A stretch of 64,000 nucleotides of DNA, taken from NCBI GenBank assembly GCA_963710315.1, contig CAVPZW010000006.1, positions 124,001-188,000 on the forward strand, read 5' to 3'. The position numbers were made by a program, and so were the translations under genes. The first letter of the stretch is position 1. Each line of letters opens with the position of its first letter. The DNA is from Palsa-360 sp963710315 (lineage in GTDB: Bacteria; Acidobacteriota; Terriglobia; Acidiferrales; UBA7541). The notes under the pieces are model-generated. The model saw only the letters and a list, made by a program, of their open reading frames with translations. It was not told the DNA's origin and did not search any database. This document shows, piece by piece, positions 43,644-52,350 of the stretch.

Positions 43644-44777
43644 ATGCCTCCCACACAAATTCTCATCTCCGCCGGTGAAGCTTCGGGTGACATGTACGCG
43701 GCGCGACTGGCAACAGCGCTGCGTGCGCGCGCCGACGTGCAACTCTTCGGCATGGGCGGGCCGCGCATGCGCGATGCCTGCGTGGAACTGGTGGCCGACT
43801 GCTCGGAAGTTTCCCTCGTGGGAATCGTGGAAATCGCAAAAAAATATCCCGCACTGAAGCGCGTGTGGAACCGCCTGATGGGAGAAGCGCAGCGCCGCAA
43901 ACCGCGCTTCGCGATCCTCACCGATTTTCCGGGCTTTCATTTGCGTTTGGCGCGCGCCCTGAAGCGCCAGAACGTGCAAAACATTTATTTCGTGTGCCCG
44001 CAATTCTGGGCCTGGAGGCCCTGGCGCGCAAACATCGTGCGGCGGCGATTCGTCCGCGGGCTTTGCATTTTTCCGTTCGAAGAGGAATGGTACCGCTCGC
44101 GCGGGGTGAAGGCCGATTTCATCGGCCACCCGCTGGTGGGAAACGTCTCCGCGAAGCGCACGCGCGCCGAATTTGCCGCTGCTTATGGGCTGGACGCGAG
44201 CAAACCAATCGTCGCGCTCCTGCCGGGAAGCCGCTCCGGCGAAATCGCCCACCATATGCCCACCATGATGCAGGCATGCCGCCTGATTCAAGACGGCCGT
44301 GCAGTGCAATTCGTGCTGGCGCTGGCTCCCGGCTCAAAGCAGTCCCAGATCGCGCCTTACTTATCCGCTGACTTACCAATGCACGTGGTGGAAGATGCCA
44401 CCTATGACGCACTGGGCGCGGCGGACGTAACGATTGTTTCCAGCGGCACAGCAACGGTGGAAGCCGCGCTGATGGATGCACCCATGATTGTCGTGTATCG
44501 CCTGGCGCCGCTTACCGCCGCAATTGCCAAGCTGCTCGTGCGCACGAACATTTTTGCCATGGTCAACCTGATTGCGGGCAGGCGGGTTGTGCCCGAGCTG
44601 GTGCAAAAGGATTTCACTCCGCAGCGGCTGGCCGGCGAGGCGATGCGCCTGCTGGATTCGCCTGAGGCGCGCGCGGAGATGCGCCGAGGCCTGGCTGAAG
44701 TTCGCGAGAAACTCGGCCCGCCGGGGGCCATTGAACGCGCCGCGGACTTAATTGCCGCCATGCTGAATCAATCATGA
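43644..44777 (+). CDS. lpxB: Lipid-A-disaccharide synthase
   Basis: A 377-residue GT19 glycosyltransferase joining UDP-2,3-diacylglucosamine and lipid X. Motifs: ISAGEASGDMYAA at the N-terminus, FGMGGPRM, LTDFPGFHLRLA, VCPQFWAWRPWR, IGHPLV, LPGSRSGEI and SSGTATVEAALMDAPMIVVYR. All are intact and the length is usual. It shows that the organism makes lipid A and has an outer membrane. No other lpx gene is in the window. Confidence 0.95.
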   Translation: MPPTQILISAGEASGDMYAARLATALRARADVQLFGMGGPRMRDACVELVADCSEVSLVGIVEIAKKYPALKRVWNRLMGEAQRRKPRFAILTDFPGFHLRLARALKRQNVQNIYFVCPQFWAWRPWRANIVRRRFVRGLCIFPFEEEWYRSRGVKADFIGHPLVGNVSAKRTRAEFAAAYGLDASKPIVALLPGSRSGEIAHHMPTMMQACRLIQDGRAVQFVLALAPGSKQSQIAPYLSADLPMHVVEDATYDALGAADVTIVSSGTATVEAALMDAPMIVVYRLAPLTAAIAKLLVRTNIFAMVNLIAGRRVVPELVQKDFTPQRLAGEAMRLLDSPEARAEMRRGLAEVREKLGPPGAIERAADLIAAMLNQS

Positions 44778-44880
44778 CCCCAACCGTCATAACGCAATGA
44801 GGGGCTGGCAACTCATTGGGCCGAGTTGGTATCCTATTGTTTTACATGGCCTCCACTGCGGAGAAAGGCATTTGAAACTC

Positions 44881-47082
44881 ATGTCGAAATTTCGACTGCT
44901 CATCGTCACGGCAGTCCTCACTAGTCTCGCTGTGCCCGCCTGGGCTCAGTCGCCGGGCGCGCCGCAAGGCCCGGGCCGCGCCGTCGCGCCGGTGCAAACC
45001 GTTGCAACTGGAGCTTTTCGCGCATCGAACTATGAGGTTCGCGCTTCCCTCGACACCCTCGGCCAGGTCATGAACGCGCAAGCCAAGGTGGACTTCGAAG
45101 CGAGAGACTCCGGCCGGATAGTGGACGTGGAACTGAATCAAAATCTGCGCGTCAATTCGGTTCGCAACGCATCCGGCAAGCCGGTGACCTACGATCGGGA
45201 CGACAATGCCGGGCAGAAGCTGCACGTTACGCTCGCGGATACAGTGCCCGTCGGAGGAAAAGTTACGCTGCTGTTCGAATATAGCGGCCCTCTTTCCAGC
45301 CGCATGAGCAATCCGGATCAAGGCCCGCGAATGGCTTACATCGCCAAGGACGGCGGATACCTGCTGCTTCCCGCGCGCTGGTTCCCGCTGACCGACTTTC
45401 CTTCGAATCGCTACACGGGTATTTTTCAGATCGAAGTGCCGGGAACCATGACCGTGGTGGGCACGGGGACTTCCGTAGGCGCTCCGGTCTCGGTGACGCC
45501 CAAGGCCGCTCCTGCCCCTGCCGCGCCTCCAGCTTTGGGCAACTCCAAGTCTCGCGCGCCATCGGCTCCCGTATCGGCCACCAGCGCGCCTCCGCCGCCC
45601 TCGATGGGAGATGAGCGCATGCTGTACACCTACCGTGTGGACAAGCCCGAGGCAGCGGGCACTTTCGTCATCGCGCCATTGCAGCTAAGCCCTCAGCAAG
45701 CGCAGGGCATGGCCATTTCCGTCTACACGCCGCCCGCATTGGCAAACACAGCGCCTGCCTATGCGGATACCACCGCGCAATTGATCGATTTCTACAACGA
45801 TGCGTTTGGCCCACTGCCGGCGCCAGGCATGACCGTCGCGCAACTGCAGGATGGAACCGTCGATGGATTTGCCGCCCCAGGCCTCCTGCTGGTGAGCGCC
45901 CGGCAATGGTCGGCAAAGCCAAACGAGCGGCTGCTGGCGGATCTGGCCGCGCATCAGTGGTGGGGCGCGCAGGTCGCGGCCGCCACGCCCTCCGATGCAT
46001 GGATCACGGATGGGCTTTCTCGCTATGCCGAGGGAATGTACGTCGAGCAATCTTCGGGCAAGGATGGCCTGAACATGGCGCTCGAGGATTTTGCAGTGGG
46101 CGCGCTGATGTTCGACGATTCCGCGCCCATCGCCGATGCCGGCCGGCTTGATCTTGGGTCGCAAGAATATCAATCCGTGGTGGTGAACAAAGGCGCAATT
46201 GTATTTCACATGCTGCGCGCCATCATCGGCGACGCCAATTTCAGCGCCCTGTTAAAGGATTTCTATTCGCGGTACGCCGGCAAGTCCGCGCGGATTCAGG
46301 ATTTCGAGCAACTGGCGGAGGCGCGGCTCGCTCAGCCCGCTGCCGCTGGTTTCAAGATGGGTAACTCGCCCGCCGAGTCCGCCGCACCGGCCAGCCTGCG
46401 CCCCTTCTTCACGCAGTGGCTTCACTCCACGGGCGTTCCGGAATTCAATTTGGAATACGTAGTTTACCGCACCAAAAAAGGATTCCGCATCGTGGGAAAA
46501 GTGAAACAAAATCTGGACGTCTTTCACATGGACGTGGAACTTGAAGTCCAGACCGAGGGAAATCCGGAGTTCAAGACCATCACAATTTCCGGGAAAGAAT
46601 CCTCATTCACCGCGGAAACCTTCGGCCGGCCCAAGCCCAACGGAATTATCATCGATCCGCACGACTACATTCTGAAATCCAACCAAAAGCTGCGCGTGCG
46701 GGGAATCATCGCGCGAGGCGAATCGCTTGCTTCCGAGGGCCGCTACTACGAGGCCGTGCAGCAGTACCAGCGTGCGCTGGAACAAGACCGCCAGAACGCG
46801 CTGGCCGACTTCCGCATGGGCGAGGCGTTTTTCTATCAGCGAAATTACGCGGCCGCCGCGCAATCCTTCCGCGACACGCTTGACGGAGCCACCGACCTGT
46901 CCACCAAATGGACGGAAGTCTGGTCGCACATCTACCTGGGGCGGATTTACGACATCCAGGGCGACCGCACACGCGCGGTCAACGAATACGGCAAGGCCAG
47001 GCAAACAGGGGACAACACCGGCGGCGCGCAGGCCGAAGCGGAAAAGTCCATGAAGAAAGCCTACAGCGAAAACGCATCCTGA
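44881..47082 (+). CDS. Exported M1-peptidase-like protein with a lost zinc site and C-terminal TPRs
   Basis: A 733-residue exported protein. Signal peptide, residues 1-23 (MSKFRLLIVTAVLTSLAVPAWAQ). Then an M1-like N-terminal beta domain (NYEVRASLDTLGQVMNAQAKVDFEARDSGR), a Pro/Ala-rich insertion (about 210-250) and the M1-like catalytic domain. Where HExxH is expected the sequence is ADLAAHQWWG (His and Glu replaced by Asp and Leu), and the Glu of the downstream EG motif is Asp (ITDGLSRYAEG), so it should be inactive as a peptidase. Three TPR-like repeats end the protein (SEGRYYEAVQQYQRALEQD, RNYAAAAQSFRDTL, GDRTRAVNEYGKAR). The start at 44881 gives the shortest complete signal peptide; a TTG at 44872 is possible. 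Confidence 0.85.
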   Translation: MSKFRLLIVTAVLTSLAVPAWAQSPGAPQGPGRAVAPVQTVATGAFRASNYEVRASLDTLGQVMNAQAKVDFEARDSGRIVDVELNQNLRVNSVRNASGKPVTYDRDDNAGQKLHVTLADTVPVGGKVTLLFEYSGPLSSRMSNPDQGPRMAYIAKDGGYLLLPARWFPLTDFPSNRYTGIFQIEVPGTMTVVGTGTSVGAPVSVTPKAAPAPAAPPALGNSKSRAPSAPVSATSAPPPPSMGDERMLYTYRVDKPEAAGTFVIAPLQLSPQQAQGMAISVYTPPALANTAPAYADTTAQLIDFYNDAFGPLPAPGMTVAQLQDGTVDGFAAPGLLLVSARQWSAKPNERLLADLAAHQWWGAQVAAATPSDAWITDGLSRYAEGMYVEQSSGKDGLNMALEDFAVGALMFDDSAPIADAGRLDLGSQEYQSVVVNKGAIVFHMLRAIIGDANFSALLKDFYSRYAGKSARIQDFEQLAEARLAQPAAAGFKMGNSPAESAAPASLRPFFTQWLHSTGVPEFNLEYVVYRTKKGFRIVGKVKQNLDVFHMDVELEVQTEGNPEFKTITISGKESSFTAETFGRPKPNGIIIDPHDYILKSNQKLRVRGIIARGESLASEGRYYEAVQQYQRALEQDRQNALADFRMGEAFFYQRNYAAAAQSFRDTLDGATDLSTKWTEVWSHIYLGRIYDIQGDRTRAVNEYGKARQTGDNTGGAQAEAEKSMKKAYSENAS

Positions 47083-47108
47083 GTAGCGCGGGCTTCAGCC
47101 TGCGCTAC
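47083..47108. repeat. Short GGCTTCAGCC palindrome (copy 6, single hairpin)
   Basis: GTAGCGCGGGCTTCAGCCTGCGCTAC is a single short palindrome between convergent genes, with none of the usual centre. It may be a collapsed copy of the two-arm element. It starts one base after the stop of the M1-like gene. Confidence 0.8.
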
Positions 47109-47116
47109 TTAAATCC

Positions 47117-48295
47117 TCAATACCCGGACAACCCGGTGAGCCGAGGCTCTGCAATTCCCTTGTGCTGGATCAGCACCTGAAACTTTTCCCCCAAGCCTTC
47201 CGGATGAATGAGATTCTTCAGCAAAAGGCGCGCCCGCAATTTTTCCATTTCCGTCTGGCCGGGTTCGTACAAATCGGCGAATTCATTTCCGCGTCCGAGC
47301 GCAACTAGAAATTGCGATTGCGTGACCAGGCCTGTGCGCACGAGGCCCGCCTTGCGCCCACTTAGGTCCACAGCAGTGAAATTGACGTGCGAGGTCAGGT
47401 CCTGCTCGCCCGGCGCATCCAGAACATTTTCCGTAACCGTGTGATTGCGATATGCGAGCAGCGTGCCGCGATTGTGATGCTGATCGTACAAAAGCGCGGC
47501 TTCGTGGCCGTAGTCGATGGTCAACACAAAACCGCGATGGAGGGAGCGCCCCGCGCTTTCCACCCAATCGCAGGCTTCAAAGCACACTTCCGCCTGCTGT
47601 CCCTCTTCGAGCGTGATTCCCTGCTCCAGAAAATATTGCTGCAGCGCGGGCATGGAGGGCTTCCCGATCGATTCAATCAATCGCTCGCCTTGCAATGCCA
47701 CGTAAATTTCGCGCAGCGCTCCATGTTCCATAATTACGCGGTGCGCGGGCAAGGCATCCAGCAATTCGTTTGAAAAAATGCACCCAGCGGGAATCTCGTC
47801 CGGCAAATCGGCGGCACTGGAAACGCGTCCCGCCGCCGCATGAACGGCGAGGCGCGCGGCCTGCTCTGCGAGGCGTGCGCTGGAGCGCTCCACCGCCACA
47901 TATTGCAGCGCCGCATAAAATTCCGGGAGCGCCTGCGCGCTGAAATCCAAAATGTGTCCGGCCAGCCTGCCCACTCCGGCAGCCGACTCGGCCACCACGA
48001 ATGGCCGAGGCGAACCAAGAAGCTGCCACATTTCGGCGAATTGCCGCGCCAGCAATCGCCCAAAGATCGGATGCACGTCAACGCTCGTATAGTAGTCGCC
48101 AAAGCGGCGAGTGCTGGTCCGCATGTAGTAGCCATGAGCGGGGTGATAGAGGCATTCGCGCATGAATTCGGCGAAGGTAATGGGGCCCGAGGATCGAATG
48201 CGCCGGGACAGAATTTCGGCGAGGGCGAGCGCGTGCTCCCCCGGCCCGGGCGTTTCTCTTTGAGCAGGCCAAGCGAAAGAGGGGCCGTCCGTCAT
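47117..48295 (-). CDS. MidA/NDUFAF7-type SAM-dependent methyltransferase
   Basis: A 392-residue protein of the class I methyltransferase group that includes mitochondrial MidA/NDUFAF7. The SAM-binding strand is seen as VVAESAAGVGRLAGHIL, with IRSSGPITFAEFMRECLYHPAHGYY (the family's N-terminal motif), FSNELLDALPAHRV and LTIDYGHEAALLYD, all typical. The bacterial substrate is not known; the eukaryotic protein methylates a complex I subunit. ATG at 48295 overlaps the stop of the upstream gene (ATGA), so the longer open frame to 48352 is rejected. Confidence 0.88.
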   Translation of the reverse strand: MTDGPSFAWPAQRETPGPGEHALALAEILSRRIRSSGPITFAEFMRECLYHPAHGYYMRTSTRRFGDYYTSVDVHPIFGRLLARQFAEMWQLLGSPRPFVVAESAAGVGRLAGHILDFSAQALPEFYAALQYVAVERSSARLAEQAARLAVHAAAGRVSSAADLPDEIPAGCIFSNELLDALPAHRVIMEHGALREIYVALQGERLIESIGKPSMPALQQYFLEQGITLEEGQQAEVCFEACDWVESAGRSLHRGFVLTIDYGHEAALLYDQHHNRGTLLAYRNHTVTENVLDAPGEQDLTSHVNFTAVDLSGRKAGLVRTGLVTQSQFLVALGRGNEFADLYEPGQTEMEKLRARLLLKNLIHPEGLGEKFQVLIQHKGIAEPRLTGLSGY

Positions 48296-48564
48296 ACGTC
48301 CTGCCGCTGCGGGTTGCACGTAAACATCTCCACGATGAAATCGTGCAGGCAATCGTAAAGCTGTTTCTGAAAAATCCAGGGAAACTGCTTGCTCTCAATT
48401 TCGCGCGGACGCAGCAGAAACACGTAGGTGTGAACTTGCGGCTCGGGCGGCGAATATTGAATCAGGACTTCGACGCCCTCGGCGGCGGGCCGCGCATCGA
48501 AAACAAAAAGAGGATGCTCGTACTGCTTGAGCTCGGTGAGAACCTTTTCGGCCAGTGCGTTCAT
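48292..48564 (-). CDS. Small conserved hypothetical protein, 90 aa
   Basis: No family recognised. It reads as an alpha/beta protein with strands HPLFVFDARPAAEGVEVLIQYS and HTYVFLLRPREI, and a helix with aromatic residues (QFPWIFQKQLYDCLHDFIVEMFTC). It has no signal or membrane segment. The stop overlaps the MidA start (ATGA) and its own ATG overlaps a tiny upstream frame in the same way, so a translationally coupled operon runs 49040 to 47117. Confidence 0.7.
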   Translation of the reverse strand: MNALAEKVLTELKQYEHPLFVFDARPAAEGVEVLIQYSPPEPQVHTYVFLLRPREIESKQFPWIFQKQLYDCLHDFIVEMFTCNPQRQDV

Positions 48565-48668
48565 TTTCGCCCCGGCGCGGGCGACGCGCGCAAGATATCG
48601 CCTGCGGGCATCCGCGTCTGGCCGCCTCGAAGAAGAACGATGTTTGCGATAATGTGCATGCGCCGCAT
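48561..48668 (-). CDS. Possible 35-residue peptide gene in the operon
   Basis: A frame from ATG (complement of 48666-48668) to TGA at 48561-48563 encodes MRRMHIIANIVLLRGG... ending in PAPGRK. It begins 18 bases after the ArsC-like gene and overlaps the following gene start as ATGA. Its position in the chain of coupled genes is the only support. Confidence 0.25.
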   Translation of the reverse strand: MRRMHIIANIVLLRGGQTRMPAGDILRASPAPGRK

Positions 48669-48686
48669 GGTTCCCGGATCAGTGCG

Positions 48687-49040
48687 TTATTTCGAAATGC
48701 GTTTCAGGGCTTCCTCGTCGTACCCGAGCACGATCTGCGCGCCGCGCAACACCACCGGCCTGCGGATCAGGTTAGGCTCCTCGGCCATCAGCTTCAAAGC
48801 CTCATCGCGCGAAGGCGGATTCTCGCCCATCTTGCGCGTGCGGTAAAGTTCGTTGCGCGTATTCAGAAACATGCGATGGTCGCGCTTGCCAATGAGCTTG
48901 TCCAGTTCCTCCACGGACATGCGGTCCTTGCCCAGATCGCGCAGGTCCAGCTCCACTTTTCGCTTTTCCAAAAATGCCTTGGCTTTGCGGCAAGTGGTGC
49001 AAGACGGCTTCTGCAGAAATTTTATTTTCACTTTGCCCAC
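48687..49040 (-). CDS. ArsC/Spx/MgsR family thioredoxin-fold protein
   Basis: A 117-residue ArsC-like protein. The redox motif CTTC (Cys14 and Cys17, in KPSCTTCRKAKAFLEK) and the conserved C-terminal RRPVVLRGAQIVLGYDEE are clear. ArsC arsenate reductases of the glutaredoxin class have a CX-n-R site with the Cys near residue 12, and Spx has CxxC; the CxxC points to the Spx/MgsR/YffB group. The true role (redox regulator or reductase) cannot be fixed from the sequence. It opens the operon with a small conserved gene and the MidA-type gene; the arsenic operon lies far away. Confidence 0.85.
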   Translation of the reverse strand: MGKVKIKFLQKPSCTTCRKAKAFLEKRKVELDLRDLGKDRMSVEELDKLIGKRDHRMFLNTRNELYRTRKMGENPPSRDEALKLMAEEPNLIRRPVVLRGAQIVLGYDEEALKRISK

Positions 49041-49552
49041 AATCTTCTCCCCTCAATCCACGTTCCGAATAGCGGACCCACAAGGTAAAATGTAACCCAT
49101 CTGAAAGGCAATAGATTCAGATTCTGGTAGTGGCCCAGTTTCCGGCACATCTTTTCAGGACTTGGCCCGCGGGGAGCGGAACGAGAATAGCTTCCCCACC
49201 TATAGGGGGCGCGACTGTCCCCCTGAAGAAATGGGCCGTTCTCAGCTCGTGACCACTGTCACAGAAGACTGATCCTCACATCACATCGCTGATCGGCAGA
49301 TAAGGCTATCGTTATTTTATTTGAAAGGAACGAGAAGAGGAGGGCGTTAGGTCAAACAAGATTACCTCTTTATGGCGTTGCTTATGATTTATCCCCTGTT
49401 TATGACTCATTCGGGAGGCGCAAATCACTTCCGGAATTGAGACGCGGGGAAGTACCGTTCCTAGTTTTGCGGGTTGTAGGTTATGAATTTCGTGTGGGAT
49501 TCCACGGACCTTCAATAGCTGAAAGACGAAGCAAGAGCCCGGCTGCTTAGGT
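49041..49552. other. Spacer of 512 bases without an identified gene
   Basis: Divergent spacer. I find no frame with protein-like composition on either strand; the local base composition is poorer in GC after 49,300 than the rest of the window. A GC-rich imperfect hairpin is at about 49196-49232 (CACCTATAGGGGGC...GTCCCCCTG). No known RNA motif was recognised. Confidence 0.5.
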
Positions 49553-50377
49553 ATGGGAAGAATATCTACATATATTACTGCGTTCATCATGATGTCCGTA
49601 TGTTGGCTGGCGCTGCCACCTGGCGGTGCCGGGCCTCTTGCTGCGCAGATGTCCGGGGCTTCCGAAGACTCGCCGGTCACTAGACCGCAGCCTCATTCGA
49701 ATCACAATCCGCAGCACGGCGGAGTCTTCTTCATGGCATTGGACAACGAGCATCACCTGGAGGGAGTGCTCCTGAAATCTGGAGTTTTCAAGGTCTATCT
49801 CTACGACGCGTTTACGAAGCCGCTGTCCGCCGCTGAAGTGCAGCAGGCCAGTGGAATTGTGCAGGTGGGGGAGTCCGAAAGCGCCCCGAGGATACGTCTC
49901 CACGTCGGAAAAGATGGGCACACATTGGAAGCTGCGGTAAGTAAAAATCTACAACTTCCCGTGACGATTAATCTCTCGCTCCGTTTTCGGGAGTCAGCGC
50001 AAAATGTAAGACCAGAAGTTTTTACTTTCCCTTTCAGCCACTACATCGCGGCAGATGCTCACACTCAGCCAACCGTCCCGATGGAAACTCGCCTCTTGAT
50101 CTTGCTGATCTATTTCTGCATCTTCTTTTCCGGTGGAATAGGTATCTTGATTATCAGAGACCGCATGGTGATGCAAGCCGACCAGCGGCTTCCTAACGAT
50201 GGAAAAATCCGGGGAACCATGTGGTCGAGAAGCGGGCTTAAACGCAGTGAACTTTTTCGATTGTGGCGAGTACATCGACAGTTCTTCCCTAATAGCTTAC
50301 TTCGGTTCTCGTACGTAGCCCTTTGGGTTCTGACACTATCCTGGCTATTTTTCGGCCTAAATCTGCTACAACTCTGA
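49553..50377 (+). CDS. Exported/membrane protein, HGG-VFFMALD type
   Basis: A 274-residue protein. A signal-like stretch at residues 8-25 is followed by a His-rich PHSNHNPQHGG and the segment VFFMALDNEHHLEGVLLKSGVFKVYLYD, which resembles the periplasmic metal-binding domain found in some copper- or efflux-linked acidobacterial proteins. Two further membrane segments are near 185-205 (LLILLIYFCIFFSGGIGILII) and 250-270. Between them is a positively charged loop (RSGLKRSELFRLWRVHRQF). Role unknown; a metal-related one is suggested by the His-rich motif. It is a single gene with low GC relative to its neighbours. Confidence 0.65.
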   Translation: MGRISTYITAFIMMSVCWLALPPGGAGPLAAQMSGASEDSPVTRPQPHSNHNPQHGGVFFMALDNEHHLEGVLLKSGVFKVYLYDAFTKPLSAAEVQQASGIVQVGESESAPRIRLHVGKDGHTLEAAVSKNLQLPVTINLSLRFRESAQNVRPEVFTFPFSHYIAADAHTQPTVPMETRLLILLIYFCIFFSGGIGILIIRDRMVMQADQRLPNDGKIRGTMWSRSGLKRSELFRLWRVHRQFFPNSLLRFSYVALWVLTLSWLFFGLNLLQL

Positions 50378-50412
50378 ACGTTTCATTCGATCGTCGGCGG
50401 CATTAGGAAAAC

Positions 50413-50922
50413 TTACTGCGGCAATTTGGCGAGCAGCTTGGCCAGCTGGCGGAAATAGCGGAGCTTTGGCGCGCGCCCGGTGGCGTTTTTTGCGCTGGTT
50501 GAGGGCAACACAAACACCTGAGCGCCGTACAGGCGATCCTTCTGCAGGCCGGGCTTGCAGGGCCGCTGCGCGAAATTCTCAAACGTGCCCACGCCGTTGA
50601 AAGCGATGATCTGCGGCGCAAATTGCTCGAGCTTCTGCGAAAGCATGATGCGTCCCTCGGCAAATTCCTCGCGCGTCAATTCCTCGACGCCGCGCGTCGG
50701 GCGCTTGACCAGATCGGTCAAGCCGATGCCGAATTCGATCATTCGCTTGTCGTCGCGGTGATCGAGCAGTTCCGGCACCACGCCCGAATCATAGAGTAGC
50801 GGCCAGAATTCGTTTCCGCGGCCCGCGTAATAGTGGCCCACGCGCGCCGACCGGTCGCCGGGATTGCTCCCCACGATGATCAATTTCATGCCGCTGCGTA
50901 AATAATCGGGCAAAGTCCGCAT
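50413..50922 (-). CDS. mug: G/U mismatch-specific DNA glycosylase (Mug/TDG type)
   Basis: A 169-residue uracil-DNA glycosylase superfamily enzyme of the Mug/TDG family. The motif GSNPGDRS (residues 18-25; Asn20 takes the catalytic place as in GINPG of E. coli Mug), the GHYYAGRGNEFWPLL helix and the late LPSTSAKN segment (the intercalation loop region) are present. It excises uracil or ethenocytosine from mismatches. The stop is 35 bases from the end of the convergent gene at 49553-50377. Further glycosylases of the same superfamily are possible alternatives, but the NPG motif is specific. Confidence 0.9.
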   Translation of the reverse strand: MRTLPDYLRSGMKLIIVGSNPGDRSARVGHYYAGRGNEFWPLLYDSGVVPELLDHRDDKRMIEFGIGLTDLVKRPTRGVEELTREEFAEGRIMLSQKLEQFAPQIIAFNGVGTFENFAQRPCKPGLQKDRLYGAQVFVLPSTSAKNATGRAPKLRYFRQLAKLLAKLPQ

Positions 50923-51041
50923 TTTACTCGGCGAAAACCGCGCACTCCCAGGATTCGTGCTTTAGCTTGCCTGCTTGTTCCGCGCCATTCTTGCAGCGCC
51001 TAAACCCAGACAGGCTGAAGTGGCCGCGGAAAAAGTAATAT

Positions 51042-51134
51042 TTGTCATCCCGAGCGAAGCGAGGGATCTGCTTTTCTCCTCGGGTTCCAAGAAACAGCAG
51101 ATTCCTCGGGCAAACCCCGCCCTTCGGAATGACA
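51042..51134. repeat. Diverged GAGCGAAGCGAGG-type palindromic repeat (copy 4)
   Basis: TGTCATCCCGAGCGAAGCGAGGGATCTG pairs imperfectly with CAGATTCCTCGGG...CCCTTCGGAATGACA. The spacer is longer and the right arm carries an insertion. A fragment of the GGCTTCAGCC family (CAGGCTGAAG) is 30 bases upstream. It lies in the 437-base region between mug and the sigma factor gene, in which I see no further gene. Confidence 0.7.
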
Positions 51135-51359
51135 CAGTGCGAGTTTTTCCACGACTTCTGGAGCCTGTCCTGCAACGGACCTAAACGCGAAACGGAAATC
51201 TCTATCCTTAGGATGAAAACGGCTTATTGTATCACCCTAATTCGCCGACACAGCGCAAGCCCTTTTCGGCTTGTGCTCTACAAAAACATTTGAATCGAGC
51301 AGGCTTCACGCAGCATCAGAAGACAAGGGTCCGATCGGCAGGAAATGCAAAGGAGAACT

Positions 51360-52052
51360 ATGGTACCCTGCCAAATGAGTGCGGCTGGCCAGTGCACGCA
51401 GCCCCCTGGAGCACACTGGAACTTGAGCGCGAGCGACCCCAAGCGGTTGACTTCCATGATCGTCCGTGAGGACGAAGCGCAATTGGTGTCCGCGGCCAAG
51501 GGCGGCGACATAGCCGCGTTTGAAGAGCTTGTGAATCGCTACGAGCGCAAGATTTTTCGCCTGGGAATGAACATCACGCAAAACCGCGAAGACGCGGAAG
51601 ACGTGATGCAGGACGCTTTCCTGAAATCCTACCAGAACCTGGACCGCTTCCAGGGTGATTCCCGCTTCTATACGTGGCTGGTGCGCATTGCGGTCAACGA
51701 AGCCTTGATGAAATTGCGCAAGCGGCGCCCCAATCAAGTGTCTCTCGATGAGCCGCTCACCGACGGCGACGGCGAGGATTCCGTCTTCCGCGAAATCGAG
51801 GACTGGGGACCTTCGCCCGAAAAGAAATTCGCGCAGACCGAACTCAATGAAATTCTCAACAGCGTGATCGGCGAGCTCGATCCGATTTTCCGCGTGGTTT
51901 TCCTGCTGCGCGATTCGGAAGGCCTGTCCACGGACGAGACCGCGCAAATCCTGGGAATATCCGAAGCGGCGGTAAAATCGCGCCTCTTGAGGGCGCGCCT
52001 GAAACTCCGCCAAAAACTCAACAAATACTTTCGACGGAGCGAATCGCAGTGA
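51360..52052 (+). CDS. ECF RNA polymerase sigma factor (RpoE-like)
   Basis: A 230-residue ECF sigma factor. Region 2 is FEELVNRYERKIFRLGMNITQNREDAEDVMQDAFLKSYQNLDRF followed by FYTWLVRIAVNEALMKLRKRR. Region 4 is DPIFRVVFLLRDSEGLSTDETAQILGISEAAVKSRLLRARLKLRQKL. ATG at 51360 has AGGAG four to five bases upstream; it gives a 33-residue N-terminal extension before the conserved start, which could begin at ATG 51456. The stop overlaps the anti-sigma gene start (GTGA), the standard ECF/anti-sigma layout. Confidence 0.93.
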   Translation: MVPCQMSAAGQCTQPPGAHWNLSASDPKRLTSMIVREDEAQLVSAAKGGDIAAFEELVNRYERKIFRLGMNITQNREDAEDVMQDAFLKSYQNLDRFQGDSRFYTWLVRIAVNEALMKLRKRRPNQVSLDEPLTDGDGEDSVFREIEDWGPSPEKKFAQTELNEILNSVIGELDPIFRVVFLLRDSEGLSTDETAQILGISEAAVKSRLLRARLKLRQKLNKYFRRSESQ

Positions 52053-52295
52053 ACTGCAAGAAAGTAATTCTTGAATTGACCAGCTATTTGGACGGAGTCC
52101 TGGACTCCAACATGCGATGCCGATCTTGAATTGCACCTCTCCCGCTGCACCGATTGCCGCCTGGTCGTGGATACCACTCGAAAAACCATCCAGATTTTTT
52201 GCAACTCTGAACCCGTTCCCCTCCCCGAAGATGTTCGCAATCGCCTGCACACCGCGCTCCTGGAGCGCTTCCGCCGCAATTCAAAAACTACTTAG
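52049..52295 (+). CDS. Zinc-finger anti-sigma factor (zf-HC2/ZAS), with a one-base frameshift
   Basis: A small anti-sigma factor of about 81 residues split into two frames. GTG at 52049 overlaps the sigma factor stop. The first frame gives VNCKKVILELTSYLDGVLDSN; the next frame gives LELHLSRCTDCR, the H-x3-C-x2-C zinc site of ZAS anti-sigma factors, and a C-terminal helix to the stop at 52295. One extra base at about 52105-52119 joins the two. No membrane segment follows, so it would act as a cytosolic, redox-sensitive partner of the ECF factor, which is usual for ZAS proteins of this size. Confidence 0.8.
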
Positions 52296-52350
52296 TGGTT
52301 GTGTAGCCTGTGGACCGGCGAATCATTTTTTGTTTTTCTCTTCCGGCCCA

